Shown here in pieces: positions 53,077 through 63,871 of a DNA stretch of 64,000 nt; positions within the stretch are counted from its first letter, which is position 1; every line of letters starts with the position of its first letter. Source of the stretch: Cylindrotheca closterium (Eukaryota; Bacillariophyta; Bacillariophyceae; Bacillariales; Bacillariaceae). A program made the position numbers and the translations under genes. Location: the NCBI GenBank assembly GCA_933822405.4, contig CAKOGP040001814.1:310001-374000 (forward strand), in the 5' to 3' direction. Below the pieces are notes generated by a model, which saw only the letters and a list, made by a program, of their open reading frames with translations, was not told the DNA's origin and made no database searches.

Positions 53077-56000
53077 CTACACCATCCGTGCTGTCTCTTC
53101 ATTTCCCACTTGATTCAGTAACGAGGAAGTGGACTCTAGAGGTTGCGATTCCCATACCAATGCACTCCACACTTGTCGCATTTCGGCACTCAATCGGGGA
53201 TGATTCTTGTCGAATTCAAACGGTTCCGCAGCAAAGCAAACCAGGATGGTATTGATTGCGGAACCGACAACTCCCAATAGCAGTATGTTGCTAAATGTAA
53301 AGCCTGTTACAGTTCCTATCCAAAAGGAGGTCCAAATGGGTTGATGTAACGAGGTGAAGGTGTAACCATCTACTTCTTCCACCAACACTGCCAAAATACC
53401 GCATGATACTCCCATGACTACGGAAGCCATGGCGAGAGAATTTAGAATGAGGTTGTCTTCGGCAATCACCATCCAACCTCTTGTAGAAAACAGCTGGTAC
53501 GCTTTTTCGCCACCCTCCATGTAGGTATACGAGAACATGCCTATCAAGAACAAACAAATACCACGTCAGAGTGGAACAATAATTTCCCAATGGTGCTCAT
53601 GAATTCATGCATTCGTAACATACCAATGTAGGTGTAACACCAACGGTTGCAGCAACGAAGTTGATGCGAAATCCTCGCAGACATTGTGCGATTTTCTTGT
53701 TCCCATGGCAAGACTGAATTTAACTTTTTGATTGTATCAGTGTCCCGGCCCGTTGGTGCAACATCGCCTTGGTCAGACGATCGGGCTGAACAGGAGCAAA
53801 GGATCCCGCCAAACACTGACAATAGTTGAACCGGAACTTCCACCAAGGATCCAAAACAAATGCTGCCAAAGGAATAGGAACAGGATTGTGCAAGTTGACT
53901 CCAAATGATCGAATTGAAGCAAGCCCAGCCATGTGATTGTTCGTGAAGGCCAAACCACCAGGCACCACATGCTCCAGCAATGGTCGTTTTGACAACATTC
54001 TTAATGACAATGGACGTCCAAAAGAAGCTCAAGACCAAAATAGCAAGCTCAAAGTACCGATCTTCTTCCATCACTAGATGCGTCACACAGTCAACCTTAT
54101 TCTGTTGGCATTCCTTGGCATTGCTCGTGTTGAAGATTCCAATCAAAGCAATCACCCAAATGAGAAGCCATACAAAGACCACGCCTAAGGAACCGATTCC
54201 AACAAACAAGATTCCACGCGTGTCTCGCAGTGCACACATTGCTATCTTGAGGTTGATGGAACAGAAGGGGATCCGCTTCCAAGAAGCCAGTGCATATCCC
54301 AGTGCCAGAAACATTCCAAGGAACCCAAACGCTGTGAAGGGGGTGCCGGGAAAGAGTGCCAACCCAAACATGCTCCAACAAAATGCAAATGTCACGGAGA
54401 AAATGAGAATCACAGGTATCACTGACCGTGCCAAGCTGAGTATAACTCCAAAAGACAGGTAGGATATGACACAGGCATAGAATCCAGAAACCGAAAAGAT
54501 GCTAATCACATTGCGGTAATCGATCCGAAACAGTTTGGGATTCGCAGAAGTGGGGTTGCTTAAATTGGAAAGCTGGGATTCTTGTGTCTGACCCTCGAGT
54601 AGAGTTGTTGAAGCATCCTTGACCTTGACCTTTTTCGTTGAAGCTGATTGCGAGAGAATAAAGTCGTCGTCTTGTAGGTTTTTCATGTCTTGGGAATGGA
54701 GGACGGTGCTGGTAACATTATTCGACGTGTGCTTGATTGCTTGCGAAATCGTAGTCCCATTGACATCGTTGCCAGCTTCCAGCATCAGATTATCGACAAA
54801 AGCAAACTTGGCAAGTCGTCGACTTTGATTCATTTGAGTGCTTGCTGGCTGCAACAGAGTCACACCATAATACACTGCGCAAGCAAAGACAAATAATAGC
54901 TGAATCATAAAAAGGATCGCCCATGGATATCCCTGGTAGGTCGACGGCGATTGGACTTCTCCACGTATCCTTGTAACCTCTCGTTCACGTTCTTCTTGGA
55001 GCTGATGTCGATTCGATCTTTGATTACGACGCTTCCGCTTGTAACCTTCGGTTTGATTGGTACCATAGCTTGACATCAATGGCAATAGTGCTGATGCCTG
55101 TGTCACAGGGGAATCCTCCATAATGGGAGGCTGATTGGGTTCGTATGACGGAGACCGATGTTGCTCAATACTACCATATGACATCTTTCCATCTAATGGG
55201 CTGGGATGAAAGTAAGCATCCGATAGCGACTCGCTGTCGTCGCTGTAGTAGAGTGCATCCTCAACTTCACGGCTGAACGGATTTTCATCATCCATAATCG
55301 ACGACTCTGATATTTCGGGGTCAAGACCAGGGCCCAACTCGATTTCAACAGCAGTAGATGAATCCTGCTTTTTCTCTTCTGCTTCATTGTATGCTGTTTG
55401 TTCGGAAATGCTTTCTGGCACCATGGTAATTTGAGCCGTGCCGGTTTGGTCTGGTGCCTGGTCCATTTTGCCAGACTCGACTTCAAATCCTTCATTAGTC
55501 ATCGTGACGTCATCAACATTGTTATTCGCGAGTGGTTCCAAAGATGCTGCAGCTTGAGGGCTGATCGGATCAATTGTAGAATCTTCTTCCTTGTCGATGT
55601 CTTGTTCTGGCTCGTCGTGATCTGCTGCCTCGTTGATGGAATCCATTGCAGATTCTTCCTTTTTGCCGGCGTCTCGTGCTGCCTCTTCTTGATCTGCTGC
55701 TTCGGCAGCGGCAATCGCTTCCTGAAGCTCGTCCTTGTCATTTTCCGTCAGCTGCACAGCCAAAGACAAACGGAAAATCATGTCATCATCCATCTCATCT
55801 TCGTCACCGTCACCATCCCCTTCTGCTTCCAGTCTTTCAAAAGCAACATTTCTCAAACCCATCGAATATTCGGCTGGGTATTCGTCACCTTCCTCAAGGT
55901 AGTACTCCTCTGCTTTCTCGAACAGATCCATGTTGATAATCGTTTTGGTCACGCTTGGAAAGAAGACAATCTTGTCGGCAGAAACATCGTAGTACTTTCG

Positions 56001-56924
56001 CTTATAGCACAGTTCCTTGGCTGCTCGCGTGACTGCCTCATACGATTCGGGTTCCATTTCGTCTTCTTCTTCGAAGTCTTCCGAGTTCATCATTTCTTTA
56101 ATCATGCCGTTCAGTTCGGTATCGATCATGTTTTTGCGCATTGCCGCTTCGGAAACTGGCACGCCCTCGCCAATGGAGGCGACAGCAGAGTTTGTGCTTT
56201 CTTTTGGACTCGCAGACGAAGTTTCCGCTTCAGAAGCAATCGGGTCTATTCTAGAATCTTCCTTCTTGCCAATATCGCGTTCTGAATCTTCTTGGTCTGC
56301 TGCCTCGTTGATGGAATCCATTGCAGCATTGTCAGTTTCTTGGTCTGTCTGGTCTTGATCTGCTGCTTCGGCAGCGGCAATCGCTTCCTGAAGCTCGTCC
56401 TTGTCATTTTCCGTCAGCTGCACAGCCAAAGACAAACGGAAAATCATGTCATCATCCATCTCATCTTCGTCACCGTCACCACCCCCTTCTGCTTCCAGTC
56501 TTTCAAAAGCAACATTTCTCAAACCCATCGAATATTCGGCTGGGTATTCGTCACCTTCCTCAAAGTAGTACTCCTCTGCTTTCTCGAACAGATCCATGTT
56601 GATAATCGTTTTGGTCACGCTTGGAAAGAAGACAATCTTGTCGGCAGAAACATCGTAGTACTTTCGTTTATAACAGATTTCCTTGGCTGCTCGCATAACT
56701 GCCTCATGCGATTCGGGTTCCATTTCGTCTTCCTCTTCGAAGTCTTCCGAGTCCATCATTTCTTTAATCATGCCGTTCAGCTCAGTATCGATCATGTTTA
56801 GGCGCATTGCTGCTTCGGAAGATGTGACGGCCTCTCCATTCGGTGTTCTTTCTTTTGGACTCGACTCATCGGTATCCAAACCTCCTGAATTTGACTCGGA
56901 GCCGCCATCGGCTTGCGAGCCCAT
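53077..56924 (-). CDS. choline-transporter-like (CTL/SLC44) membrane protein with duplicated acidic head
   Basis: Exons 56924-53624 and 53540-53077 (intron 83 nt, GTATGT...GATAG, phase 1) give 1,254 residues. The N-terminal ~600 residues are cytosolic and acidic and contain two ~155-residue tandem copies of one unit (AAMRLNMIDTELNGMIKEMM...KRKYYDVSADKIVFFPS...AIAAAEAADQ). Then come a first TM (AILFMIQLLFVFACAVYYG), a large loop, and a CTL core with about nine more helices and the family marks SYSFGSICFGSL, CCNRWCYTYIGM, FSYTYMEGGEKAYQLFSTRGW and DNLILNSL. CTL proteins move choline or act in membrane lipid supply; substrate here is inferred. The acidic head is not a usual part of the family and may regulate or bind partners. 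Confidence 0.85.
55695..56820 (-). repeat. internal tandem duplication in the transporter's acidic head
   Basis: Units at 56820-56358 and 56156-55695, separated by a ~200-bp linker. The DNA is almost identical over more than 300 bp (for example around 56420-56690 and 55760-56010), so the duplication is recent or kept alike by conversion. Confidence 0.9.
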
Positions 56925-57762
56925 GTTAATTTCAACGCTTATTAGAAGATCAAATATCCTCTGAGCTGAAGGATCGACACCTGAACTGGTTGTTTAGCGA
57001 CGACTCACTCTATATTGCGTATCTTTGCACCGGCGCTAAATGTACCAGTATAGCTGCTGGCAAAACCGACCTCGATTGGTCGTTTTCTCGCTATCTCGAA
57101 ACGAAAGATTTTCCAACGTAGACCGCAGGCACACTGTTCGATCACTTTGACTACATTGTGTTACAGACGGACAAAGGCCGAACGGCCTTCGACCGTCAAA
57201 AGTTGTTGTCGATGCGCCGAGGCAATGATGCCCAGTTTATCGACTGAGATTGAATTCACCCACTTGTGTTGTGGTAATTCAATTTTTCTCTCCCAAACCT
57301 CACCCGCCCTGTTGGGCACCGCCTCCATTTTACCATATCGGCGGTGCCTGGTAGGAAAGCAGATCTCAGTAATACCGCACACGGGATTTCTGAGATTGGT
57401 CGAACGAATCGAGTCTATTGCTCGATCAGTTCGACCCGCTTCACACCACAACCCACCAGCTACACACCAAGACAAAATACTAGAACACACTCACGGAGGA
57501 CGGCAGTAGGCTATCTTAGATAGGGAGAAGAATCATTATTTTGCGGAGAAATAGAAACGTTTCGGCCGGCAGATTGATCCATCCGACTCACTAGATTGAT
57601 CCATTCGACTCTAGAGACTTCCAGGTGTGTCCAGGTGTGACAGGGTTGAGAAGTGTTGCTTGTTACATCTACAGTATTGTATATTACAGGCAAGGAGGGT
57701 TGTTAACAAGATAAATTACAGAACTTTTTATATAAACTACATGTGTTGTCTGGGGTACAGCT
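56925..57762. other. intergenic region with a row of hairpins
   Basis: 5' flank of the transporter, then four inverted repeats within 265 bp (see the structured-RNA candidate entry). Open frames on both strands at 57147-57509 lack domains. Confidence 0.4.
57174..57436. other. possible structured RNA (four successive hairpins)
   Basis: Stems: AAGGCCG/CGGCCTT (57174-57189, 2-nt loop); ATTGAATT/AATTCAAT (57249-57283); GGCACCGCC/GGCGGTGCC (57315-57348); GGTCGAAC/GTTCGACC with an inner ATCGAG/CTCGAT stem (57398-57436). Spacing and stem quality exceed what neighbouring intergenic DNA shows. It could be a non-coding RNA, a 3' UTR structure or mobile-element debris. Confidence 0.3.
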
Positions 57763-58113
57763 TTACTCGCGGATCAATTCATCAAAGTGATATACGCTGG
57801 CAACTTCCGAGCTGCTAAGGTTCAAGTCCAAATTGCGAGTGGAAGAGTGCCTTCGTTCTGCCTCTCGGTTGTCGTGAAGTCCATATATTCGGGCAGCAAA
57901 GTCATCTTCATCCGGTTTGTATTCGATAACTGATTTTCTCTTGAACAAGGGGCAGTATTCTTTGTGGAGTTCCAGTTCCTTGGGTGACACCTCTTCATGC
58001 TCCAGCAGTGGTTCGTCTCTTTGTACTGGTGTGGGCGAGGAAGAAAGTTGTTCGTTTCGCTTGTTGACGAGTTTCTGCCAACTCGGTAGATTGGATCTAG
58101 CTGGTGAAGTCAT
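57763..58113 (-). CDS. small unidentified protein
   Basis: 116 residues from ATG 58113 (MTSPARSNLPSWQKLVNKR); an in-frame ATG at 58173 is less likely. Hydrophilic, no signal peptide or membrane segment. Blocks: SWQKLVNKRNEQ, ELELHKEYCPLFKRKSVIEY and a Ser/Asp-rich C-terminus. No family recognised. Single exon. Confidence 0.5.
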   Translation of the reverse strand: MTSPARSNLPSWQKLVNKRNEQLSSSPTPVQRDEPLLEHEEVSPKELELHKEYCPLFKRKSVIEYKPDEDDFAARIYGLHDNREAERRHSSTRNLDLNLSSSEVASVYHFDELIRE

Positions 58114-58800
58114 TGCGAGCGTGAAGTATGTTTTGTTGATTTGTGTGTGTATTGCTTTTGAAACAGGTTTCAAAATTTTGTGACAGGAGTGAGGAATAAA
58201 ACTGAACTGAAGTTGAAAGTGTCAGTCTTGCCGTTTGGAGATCGCATTTTGGCGGCAAGAAGGTTCGCATTTGAGAATAATATTTATCGTTGGTTTGACA
58301 CGTTCATTCGTGTCTATTGAATCAGAGTTCTCGTCCCACAAATTGTGGCATATTAATTAATGTGCTGTAAAACTTCTTATAACCCCATTGAAAAAGCATC
58401 ATCATCATAATACAAAGAACCAAAATATGACTCTGTGATTCATCCCTAAGACAGTTGTCACGATTGTTTTTTTGTGCAAGTCCGTTTGGTCTTTGATCAA
58501 ATCCAGCTTCGTCTGACAAACTGTACAGTACTCCTGGCTGTATTGTACCAGGTACAAGTACCCCCGCAGTCGATCTTCAGATGCTGAGAAACGATTGGAC
58601 ATTTTTAGATTCCTTGAGCTACGGTATAAGACGAAATTGCAGTCAGCAATGATTTAGCGCAGAAGAAATAGGAAACATTATCAACGTGTAGTGTTGAGGA
58701 AATGTACGAAAGGAGCCAGGTATTATCGGTAGTACTACTACTAGAAGAACATGAAATGTGATGTCAGTATCATGACCAATCCTGGTGCCCTCTTGTCGAA
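58114..58800. other. intergenic, no gene seen
   Basis: A/T-rich 5' flank of the small gene, then sequence without domains or long open frames. Confidence 0.35.
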
Positions 58801-60250
58801 AGGGAGAAAGCTCCAAGCTGGATTCAGATGCAACCTTCCAATCTATGACAGGCATCCAACCATGGCGTTTTGTACGATGCCAGAGGCAAGGAGTAAGGAT
58901 ATGTGAGCACCTACTGCTGGTGTAATGGCATGCGATAAGGATCGACGCAATGGTATGGCTGGAGGATGGATGCTTTGTCGTCGAACTCCTGACTTGAAGC
59001 AAAACCGCGATGACGGTCGATGGGGTGCGCTTTTTACCAATAATGATATTGCTAGGTACAAAGTGGGATCCTCAAACCGAATGCAGGAAGCAAGAATACT
59101 GTAGTGAGCGGAGATGTATTGCCGTAGCTACGAGCCATCTGAGGTGTACAATGACGATCAACATACGTATGGATGCCGGATGCTTCTTCGAGCTGCTGGC
59201 TGCCATACTGCGATGTTTATGTTGATCAGCGCATTATGGATGGATGCTATGTCGTCAAAGTCCTGACTTGTAGCAAAGGTTAATTGACGGTCGATGGAGC
59301 GTTCGACACGACACCGCGAGCACCTCGTCCGTTGCGCTTTTTACTAGTAAAGATATCAAAATACTGTAGGTAGGGATACTCAAGCCGAATGCTGGGAGCA
59401 AAGTGAGAACTTCAACAATCGATGGGATGCAAAGCCAGCTTCAATGATGGTCGATGACGAGCGTTCGACACGACACCATAAGCACCTTTATTGCGGTTTT
59501 TACTAATAATGATATATCCAAGATTGATTCATGTGTAACCTTCCAAGCTATGGCAGGCATCCAGCCATGGATTTTTGTAGTCTGCAAGATGCAAGTAATG
59601 ATACGTGAGCGCCTGCTGGCGCAATAGACGTGCGATAGTAGTATGGAAGGATGTTTCCACACACGACACCGCCATTGGGCTACAGATATGAATGATATTT
59701 GAAATAGTACAAACTGGGGATAGGGTACACTCCTCAAGGCGAATGCCGCGAAAGCAACAATGACAGTATACCGGTACCGGTACCCCACGCGACGATCAAC
59801 ATATATGGTACAAAATCGGATCTGCGAATTTTTTTCTAAAAACCATCGATGGGAAGCGAAGCACCAGGAATCAATGGCGTTTGATGGGCGGTGAGGGGAT
59901 GGCGCCATCACCTCAATCGCGCTCCTGGTCAATATGATATTATGTAGTACTGTAGAAACCGGAGCTATTCAAGCGAATGCTGCAATATATTCTCTAGGAG
60001 CGGGGACATGCGAGCCACTTGTGGCGTACGTGCACCAGTAGGTACCAGGTATGATCAACATACATATTAGTGGGATGGTGAGTCTGCGACACATCGCCAT
60101 GGTCAATACGACACGGAGATACTCAAAGCAACAAGACGGATAAATTTGGAGGAGCATTGATCTTTATGACGACGACTGGCGAAGCACCCAAGATGTAGTT
60201 CTTTTACATGGGCTGATCAAGGCGAACGGGATGTTGGTTGAAAGGCGATA
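58801..60250. repeat. diverged tandem/interspersed repeats
   Basis: Two related ~140-bp blocks at about 58815 and 59518 (AACCTTCCAA.CTATG.CAGGCATCCA.CCATGG...GTGAGC.CCTGCTGG). Five copies of a short CTCAA.CCGAATGC.G.AAGCAA-type block occur at about 59070, 59380, 59740, 59970 and 60215. Recurrent TTTTTACTAxTAATGATAT and GATCAACATACxTAT blocks are also present. Copies differ by many substitutions and indels, so the repeat is old. No coding potential was found. Confidence 0.65.
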
Positions 60251-60532
60251 CGATGCGGTTTTTAAATAAAAAAACGCTCAATATTTTGTGGAAGTTCTTT
60301 TATGTCCCAAGCCTACATAATGCATTTATTGTCTATTTATCATAAATTCGACTCTCCCACAGCTAAAACGGTTCGCTTCTGCCATGCTGAAGATATTAAA
60401 GTTCCCATTGCTCTTATATCATGATTTCGATTTTTGGAGAGCGTCCACGAATCATCACATTTCATCACTTCCGACATAAAATCCTTTGCAGACCAAAACC
60501 AGAAACCAAATACAACTACAACAACATAAACC
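60251..60532. promoter_or_regulatory. 5' flank of the gene at 60533
   Basis: A/T-rich region upstream of the two-exon gene. Probable promoter and 5' UTR (ACAACTACAACAACATAAACC leads to the ATG). No specific box identified. Confidence 0.3.
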
Positions 60533-61141
60533 ATGACAAGAAGGTAAGCATTGAATATCATTCACATGTAAAATGTTACAATGGCTAGAAGCAATGACTG
60601 ACAGCTTGTTTCTCTTTCCAGACCACGAAGTGTATCGTTCAGCGAGACTGTCGAAAAGAGCAAGTCACCAATCCTTGACAAATCGTCGTACTCGGATTAT
60701 CTCGATTGCTGGTATACAAGCAGAGATCATAAGGGATTCAAGAGGTCCGTGAGGGACTTGGTCGAGCTGCTTGAAGCCAACCCAAGCCTCGAAAACAGTC
60801 GTACGCGTAGCACAATCTTTCGTGGTATCGAGCGACACACAATTACCGAGAAGGTGAGAATAAGAGAGAAGCGCGAAATCTCCTACAGCATTGTCGAATC
60901 TTTGCAAGGCAGAAGCGACTTCCAAATGGCCAAAATGTTGCGATCACAAAGCGACGACTGCCTTTTGGAAGCTCATAAGCGCGCATTGGAGGACGAGAAA
61001 CTATATCGGGATGCCCAAAGCAAATTGGAGGCATCCCACAACAATACAGCGAAGGATACGGCTTCATCAAGGACGACTCCTCGCACCAAGCCACCACGAA
61101 CATGCCTTCCTTCGAGAACAAAGATTGTTCGATCATTTTAG
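60533..61141 (+). CDS. diverged member of the short diatom-type family
   Basis: Exons 60533-60543 (11 nt, MTRR) and 60622-61141 (intron 78 nt, GTAAGC...TTTCCAG) give 176 residues. It opens MTRRPRSVSFSETVEKSK. The order of marks follows the family at 45-49.6 kb: an SVxF opening, CWYTSRD matching ATWYDEE, a KRSVRDLVELLEANP helix matching RRCVRIIKRMETN, IFRGIERHT matching CTRGLEGHT, then a Lys/Arg patch and a Gln-containing helix. The C-terminus is Thr/Pro/Arg-rich. Soluble, function unknown. The tiny first exon is supported by a good donor and acceptor and by the restored frame. Confidence 0.65.
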
Positions 61142-61368
61142 CTGGTCTCTGTGTTTCCTTCTTTATCTAAATTTAAACAATCACTTTTTTGCAATCTTCT
61201 TGATATCTTGCTTTTTGGTTTTTACACCCAGATTGAAGATGCGCCAATGGAAGCATATTTGCAACGAACATTCGGTTGAATCGAATCTTTGACGGACACT
61301 TTTAAAAGTGTCCGTGTGTAAGGTCATTGTGAGTGCCGATAGCGAATCTCATTGGAAACCCCTCGACC
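61142..61368. other. short intergenic gap
   Basis: Contains a small hairpin (GGACACTTTTAAAAGTGTCC, about 61293-61312). Upstream region of the GOLD-domain gene. Confidence 0.5.
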
Positions 61369-63240
61369 ATGACCTCCGGTACCGCCATGAGTGGGCAAAC
61401 AAATGGGAATGGGAAAATGGGAGATACTGAATCTGAAGCCACCTTCGCTAATGGAACCTTGGTGTATTGGAAATTCGAAAATGGCAACTTTTGGGGAAGC
61501 GTTAAGGATTTTAAGAATGGCAAATACGTTACCAGCTGGAGCGATGGCGATGTGCATATTTTGAAGGAGGAAACCGTACGACACATGGTATATCACGCAC
61601 AAGCGACTCTTATCAATATACCAGAAAGGTTTGAGAAGAAGACAAAAGTTCAGAAGTATTTTGAGAACGATGGAAAATGGTGGACAGGGAAGATTATTGG
61701 AAAAGACAGAGATCACAATTACAAGATCGAATGGAGCAACGGGGCTATCAACGAATGGAATGCCTTGGACACCGTTGCAATGGTGCAAGATGCAAAGGAT
61801 TTTGACGTTGATGAATCGAAGGAGCAGGAGACCGAGCATTCTGATGAGGAGAAGGAGGAAGAAGAAGATGAAGAAACGTATGCTAATGCGAAGGCAGAGG
61901 AAGTTGAGAATGATGAATCTGAGCGCTCTGCCGATAGCAGTTCAAATGTTCCAGAGGTCGAATCAGTGGATGAGTCTGTTGACGAAGTCCATCAATCCAC
62001 TGACGCTAGCAGCTATTTACTCAATGATTCTACTGAAGTTAGCAGCATTGCAACTGCAACATCAATAGGATCTGAAGATCCAGGAGATGCAATCCTTCCT
62101 TCAACGTTCCCTCGGACAGAAGAAGGGCTCAAAGAGTTCCTAAGTCGCGTTGATGGGAGCGCAGATGATGATGGACATAATCAAGAGGCTACATTCGAAG
62201 AAGAAGCAATATTTCAGGCCAATCTTAAGATTGAGGCATCTTCCACACGTGAAATTCCGATTCCAACAATGGTGCCCAACTCGCTGGTACAATGGGCTAT
62301 TCGAATAGACGAAACTGACATCAGTTTCTCTATCCGACTGAAAAGGCCATCAAAGCCTGACCAAATCGAAGACATTGTAGAAGAAACGGTCGTTTATGCA
62401 AAGGAAGAGGAAACCGAGCAGGAAGCTGCAGAGGATTCAAACCCACTAACCAACAGTGTGCAGGTGGATCCGTCCGAAAGGGGGGAGTTTATGGTGGACG
62501 AGTCATCAAGTACTATTATATTGGAGTTTGACAATTCTTACTCTTGGTTTCGAGAGAAAACCATTTCCTATCACGTCCGAATTGTTCCTCCCCTCCCGCA
62601 TGATGTCTCGGACCGGGCAGAAAAGTCATATCCGTATGTAATGAAGCTGTTGCGGCAGGCACAATTTGAGGTAAACTTTTCAAAGCAAGCTGTCGCAGCT
62701 GCAGAGCAAAACGTTGGCTTTACGGAACATCATTTCGGTCAAATGGAAGTTGATATTGAGCGAAAGCAACGAAAGCTGCGTCAAATGAAACAGGCGGCTT
62801 CAAAACTAGATGAACGCCGAGTCGGAGAGGAACAAAAGCTTTTGGCGCATCGAAAGCGACTGGAGGATAAAGAATTATACATTTCGAAGCTAGAAGAGGC
62901 AATGAAGGAATTGGAAAAAGAAAGAGACCTGTGTTGGGGTGAGAAGCAACAAATTCAAAATTCAATATACGATCAGGAGCGTCAGTTGATGCGATTTGAT
63001 GACGACTGTAAAAACGTAGAATCACAAGCAGAGGAGGTGAAATCGGATTTGTGCGATTTGCAAATTGAAGTTCTGCTGAAAGACAACCATGTTGCCGATA
63101 TGGAAGAAGCGTTGGAAAAGGCCAAGGCGGACGAGGCAGAGGCGATCGAAAATGTGGCGTTTTTGGAACGTGCAGAAGAGGCCTTGAAGTTGCGACTTGG
63201 GGAACGAACGGTGGAAGCCCTAAAGATGCGGTTTGGATAG
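61369..63240 (+). CDS. tandem Tudor-like / GOLD-domain / coiled-coil protein
   Basis: 623 residues from ATG 61369 (context GACCATGA). Order: two Tudor-like barrels (about 28-64, VYWKFENGNFWGSVKDF..GKYVTSWSDG; about 93-130, VQKYFENDGKWWTGKII..HNYKIEWSNG), an acidic linker (140-230), a GOLD domain (about 300-407: VPNSLVQWAIRIDETDISFSI and LEFDNSYSWFREKTISYHV, the FDNSYSWF..K..SY signature of Golgi-dynamics domains), and a long C-terminal coiled coil (430-620). GOLD domains bind cargo or membrane proteins at Golgi and endosome; coiled coils suggest a tether. No signal peptide or TM, so cytosolic. The role of the Tudor-like pair here is unknown. Confidence 0.8.
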   Translation: MTSGTAMSGQTNGNGKMGDTESEATFANGTLVYWKFENGNFWGSVKDFKNGKYVTSWSDGDVHILKEETVRHMVYHAQATLINIPERFEKKTKVQKYFENDGKWWTGKIIGKDRDHNYKIEWSNGAINEWNALDTVAMVQDAKDFDVDESKEQETEHSDEEKEEEEDEETYANAKAEEVENDESERSADSSSNVPEVESVDESVDEVHQSTDASSYLLNDSTEVSSIATATSIGSEDPGDAILPSTFPRTEEGLKEFLSRVDGSADDDGHNQEATFEEEAIFQANLKIEASSTREIPIPTMVPNSLVQWAIRIDETDISFSIRLKRPSKPDQIEDIVEETVVYAKEEETEQEAAEDSNPLTNSVQVDPSERGEFMVDESSSTIILEFDNSYSWFREKTISYHVRIVPPLPHDVSDRAEKSYPYVMKLLRQAQFEVNFSKQAVAAAEQNVGFTEHHFGQMEVDIERKQRKLRQMKQAASKLDERRVGEEQKLLAHRKRLEDKELYISKLEEAMKELEKERDLCWGEKQQIQNSIYDQERQLMRFDDDCKNVESQAEEVKSDLCDLQIEVLLKDNHVADMEEALEKAKADEAEAIENVAFLERAEEALKLRLGERTVEALKMRFG

Positions 63241-63871
63241 ACTTCTAGTCGGCGATATGAGTTTTAACCTTAGAATTGCAATGTTAAAAGTCTGGTCTAT
63301 TGATTATGTTCCACTTCCACTTTGCTTTCTAAAAGTCATTTCATTTAGTAGTGAATAAAATCTTTAGACAAAATGGGCAAGTTCTAATGCAACAGCCTGC
63401 GCCAATGGAAGACAGATGTAACGATGAGAAAAAGGGAAGCGTGTGAAATCAAAAGCGAGCAATACCCTGCTTCAAAGTTGCTATCGCAATTGGGACCAGC
63501 TCGTTTAGGCACTCCAAAAACGCAGTGTCAAATACTTTTGAAATTTCCTCACGACCGAGAATGTTTCCTTCTCAACAACTCTCGTAAAACAAGAATCACC
63601 TTCTTGTCGATACGGTAGACAATTAATAAATAGCAAGGATCCATTACATGGATATAACCGAAAACGTCGACCAAGCTACACATGCAATCGACATGAATGC
63701 TTGTGGAAGTGGGGATTGTTCCAGGAGGTCTCGGTCCGATATCATTGCTGGATTGCCAAAAGGACTGCCTGGCTACTGCCGTCTTGAAGATTAAAGAGTC
63801 GAGAAGTGCCGAGGGGGTGGTGAACACCAATCTTGTTGGGAGCCGCAATGCTTTTCTTCAATTTGAATTGT
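63241..63871. other. 3' intergenic region with a doubtful minus frame
   Basis: A minus frame at 63549-63848 (IHVDCMCSLVDVFGYIHVMD...) has hydrophobic and basic stretches but no ATG and no known domain. It could be an exon of a gene entering from the right edge. Nothing else seen. Confidence 0.25.

Noticed and set aside
54097..56801. Hydrophobic plus-strand frames opposite the transporter gene
   Set aside because: Antisense of acidic and membrane codons; the minus strand has a full CTL family signature with splice sites.
61333..61368. Earlier start of the GOLD-domain protein
   Set aside because: The frame opens with GTG there; the first ATG, in a reasonable context, is at 61369.
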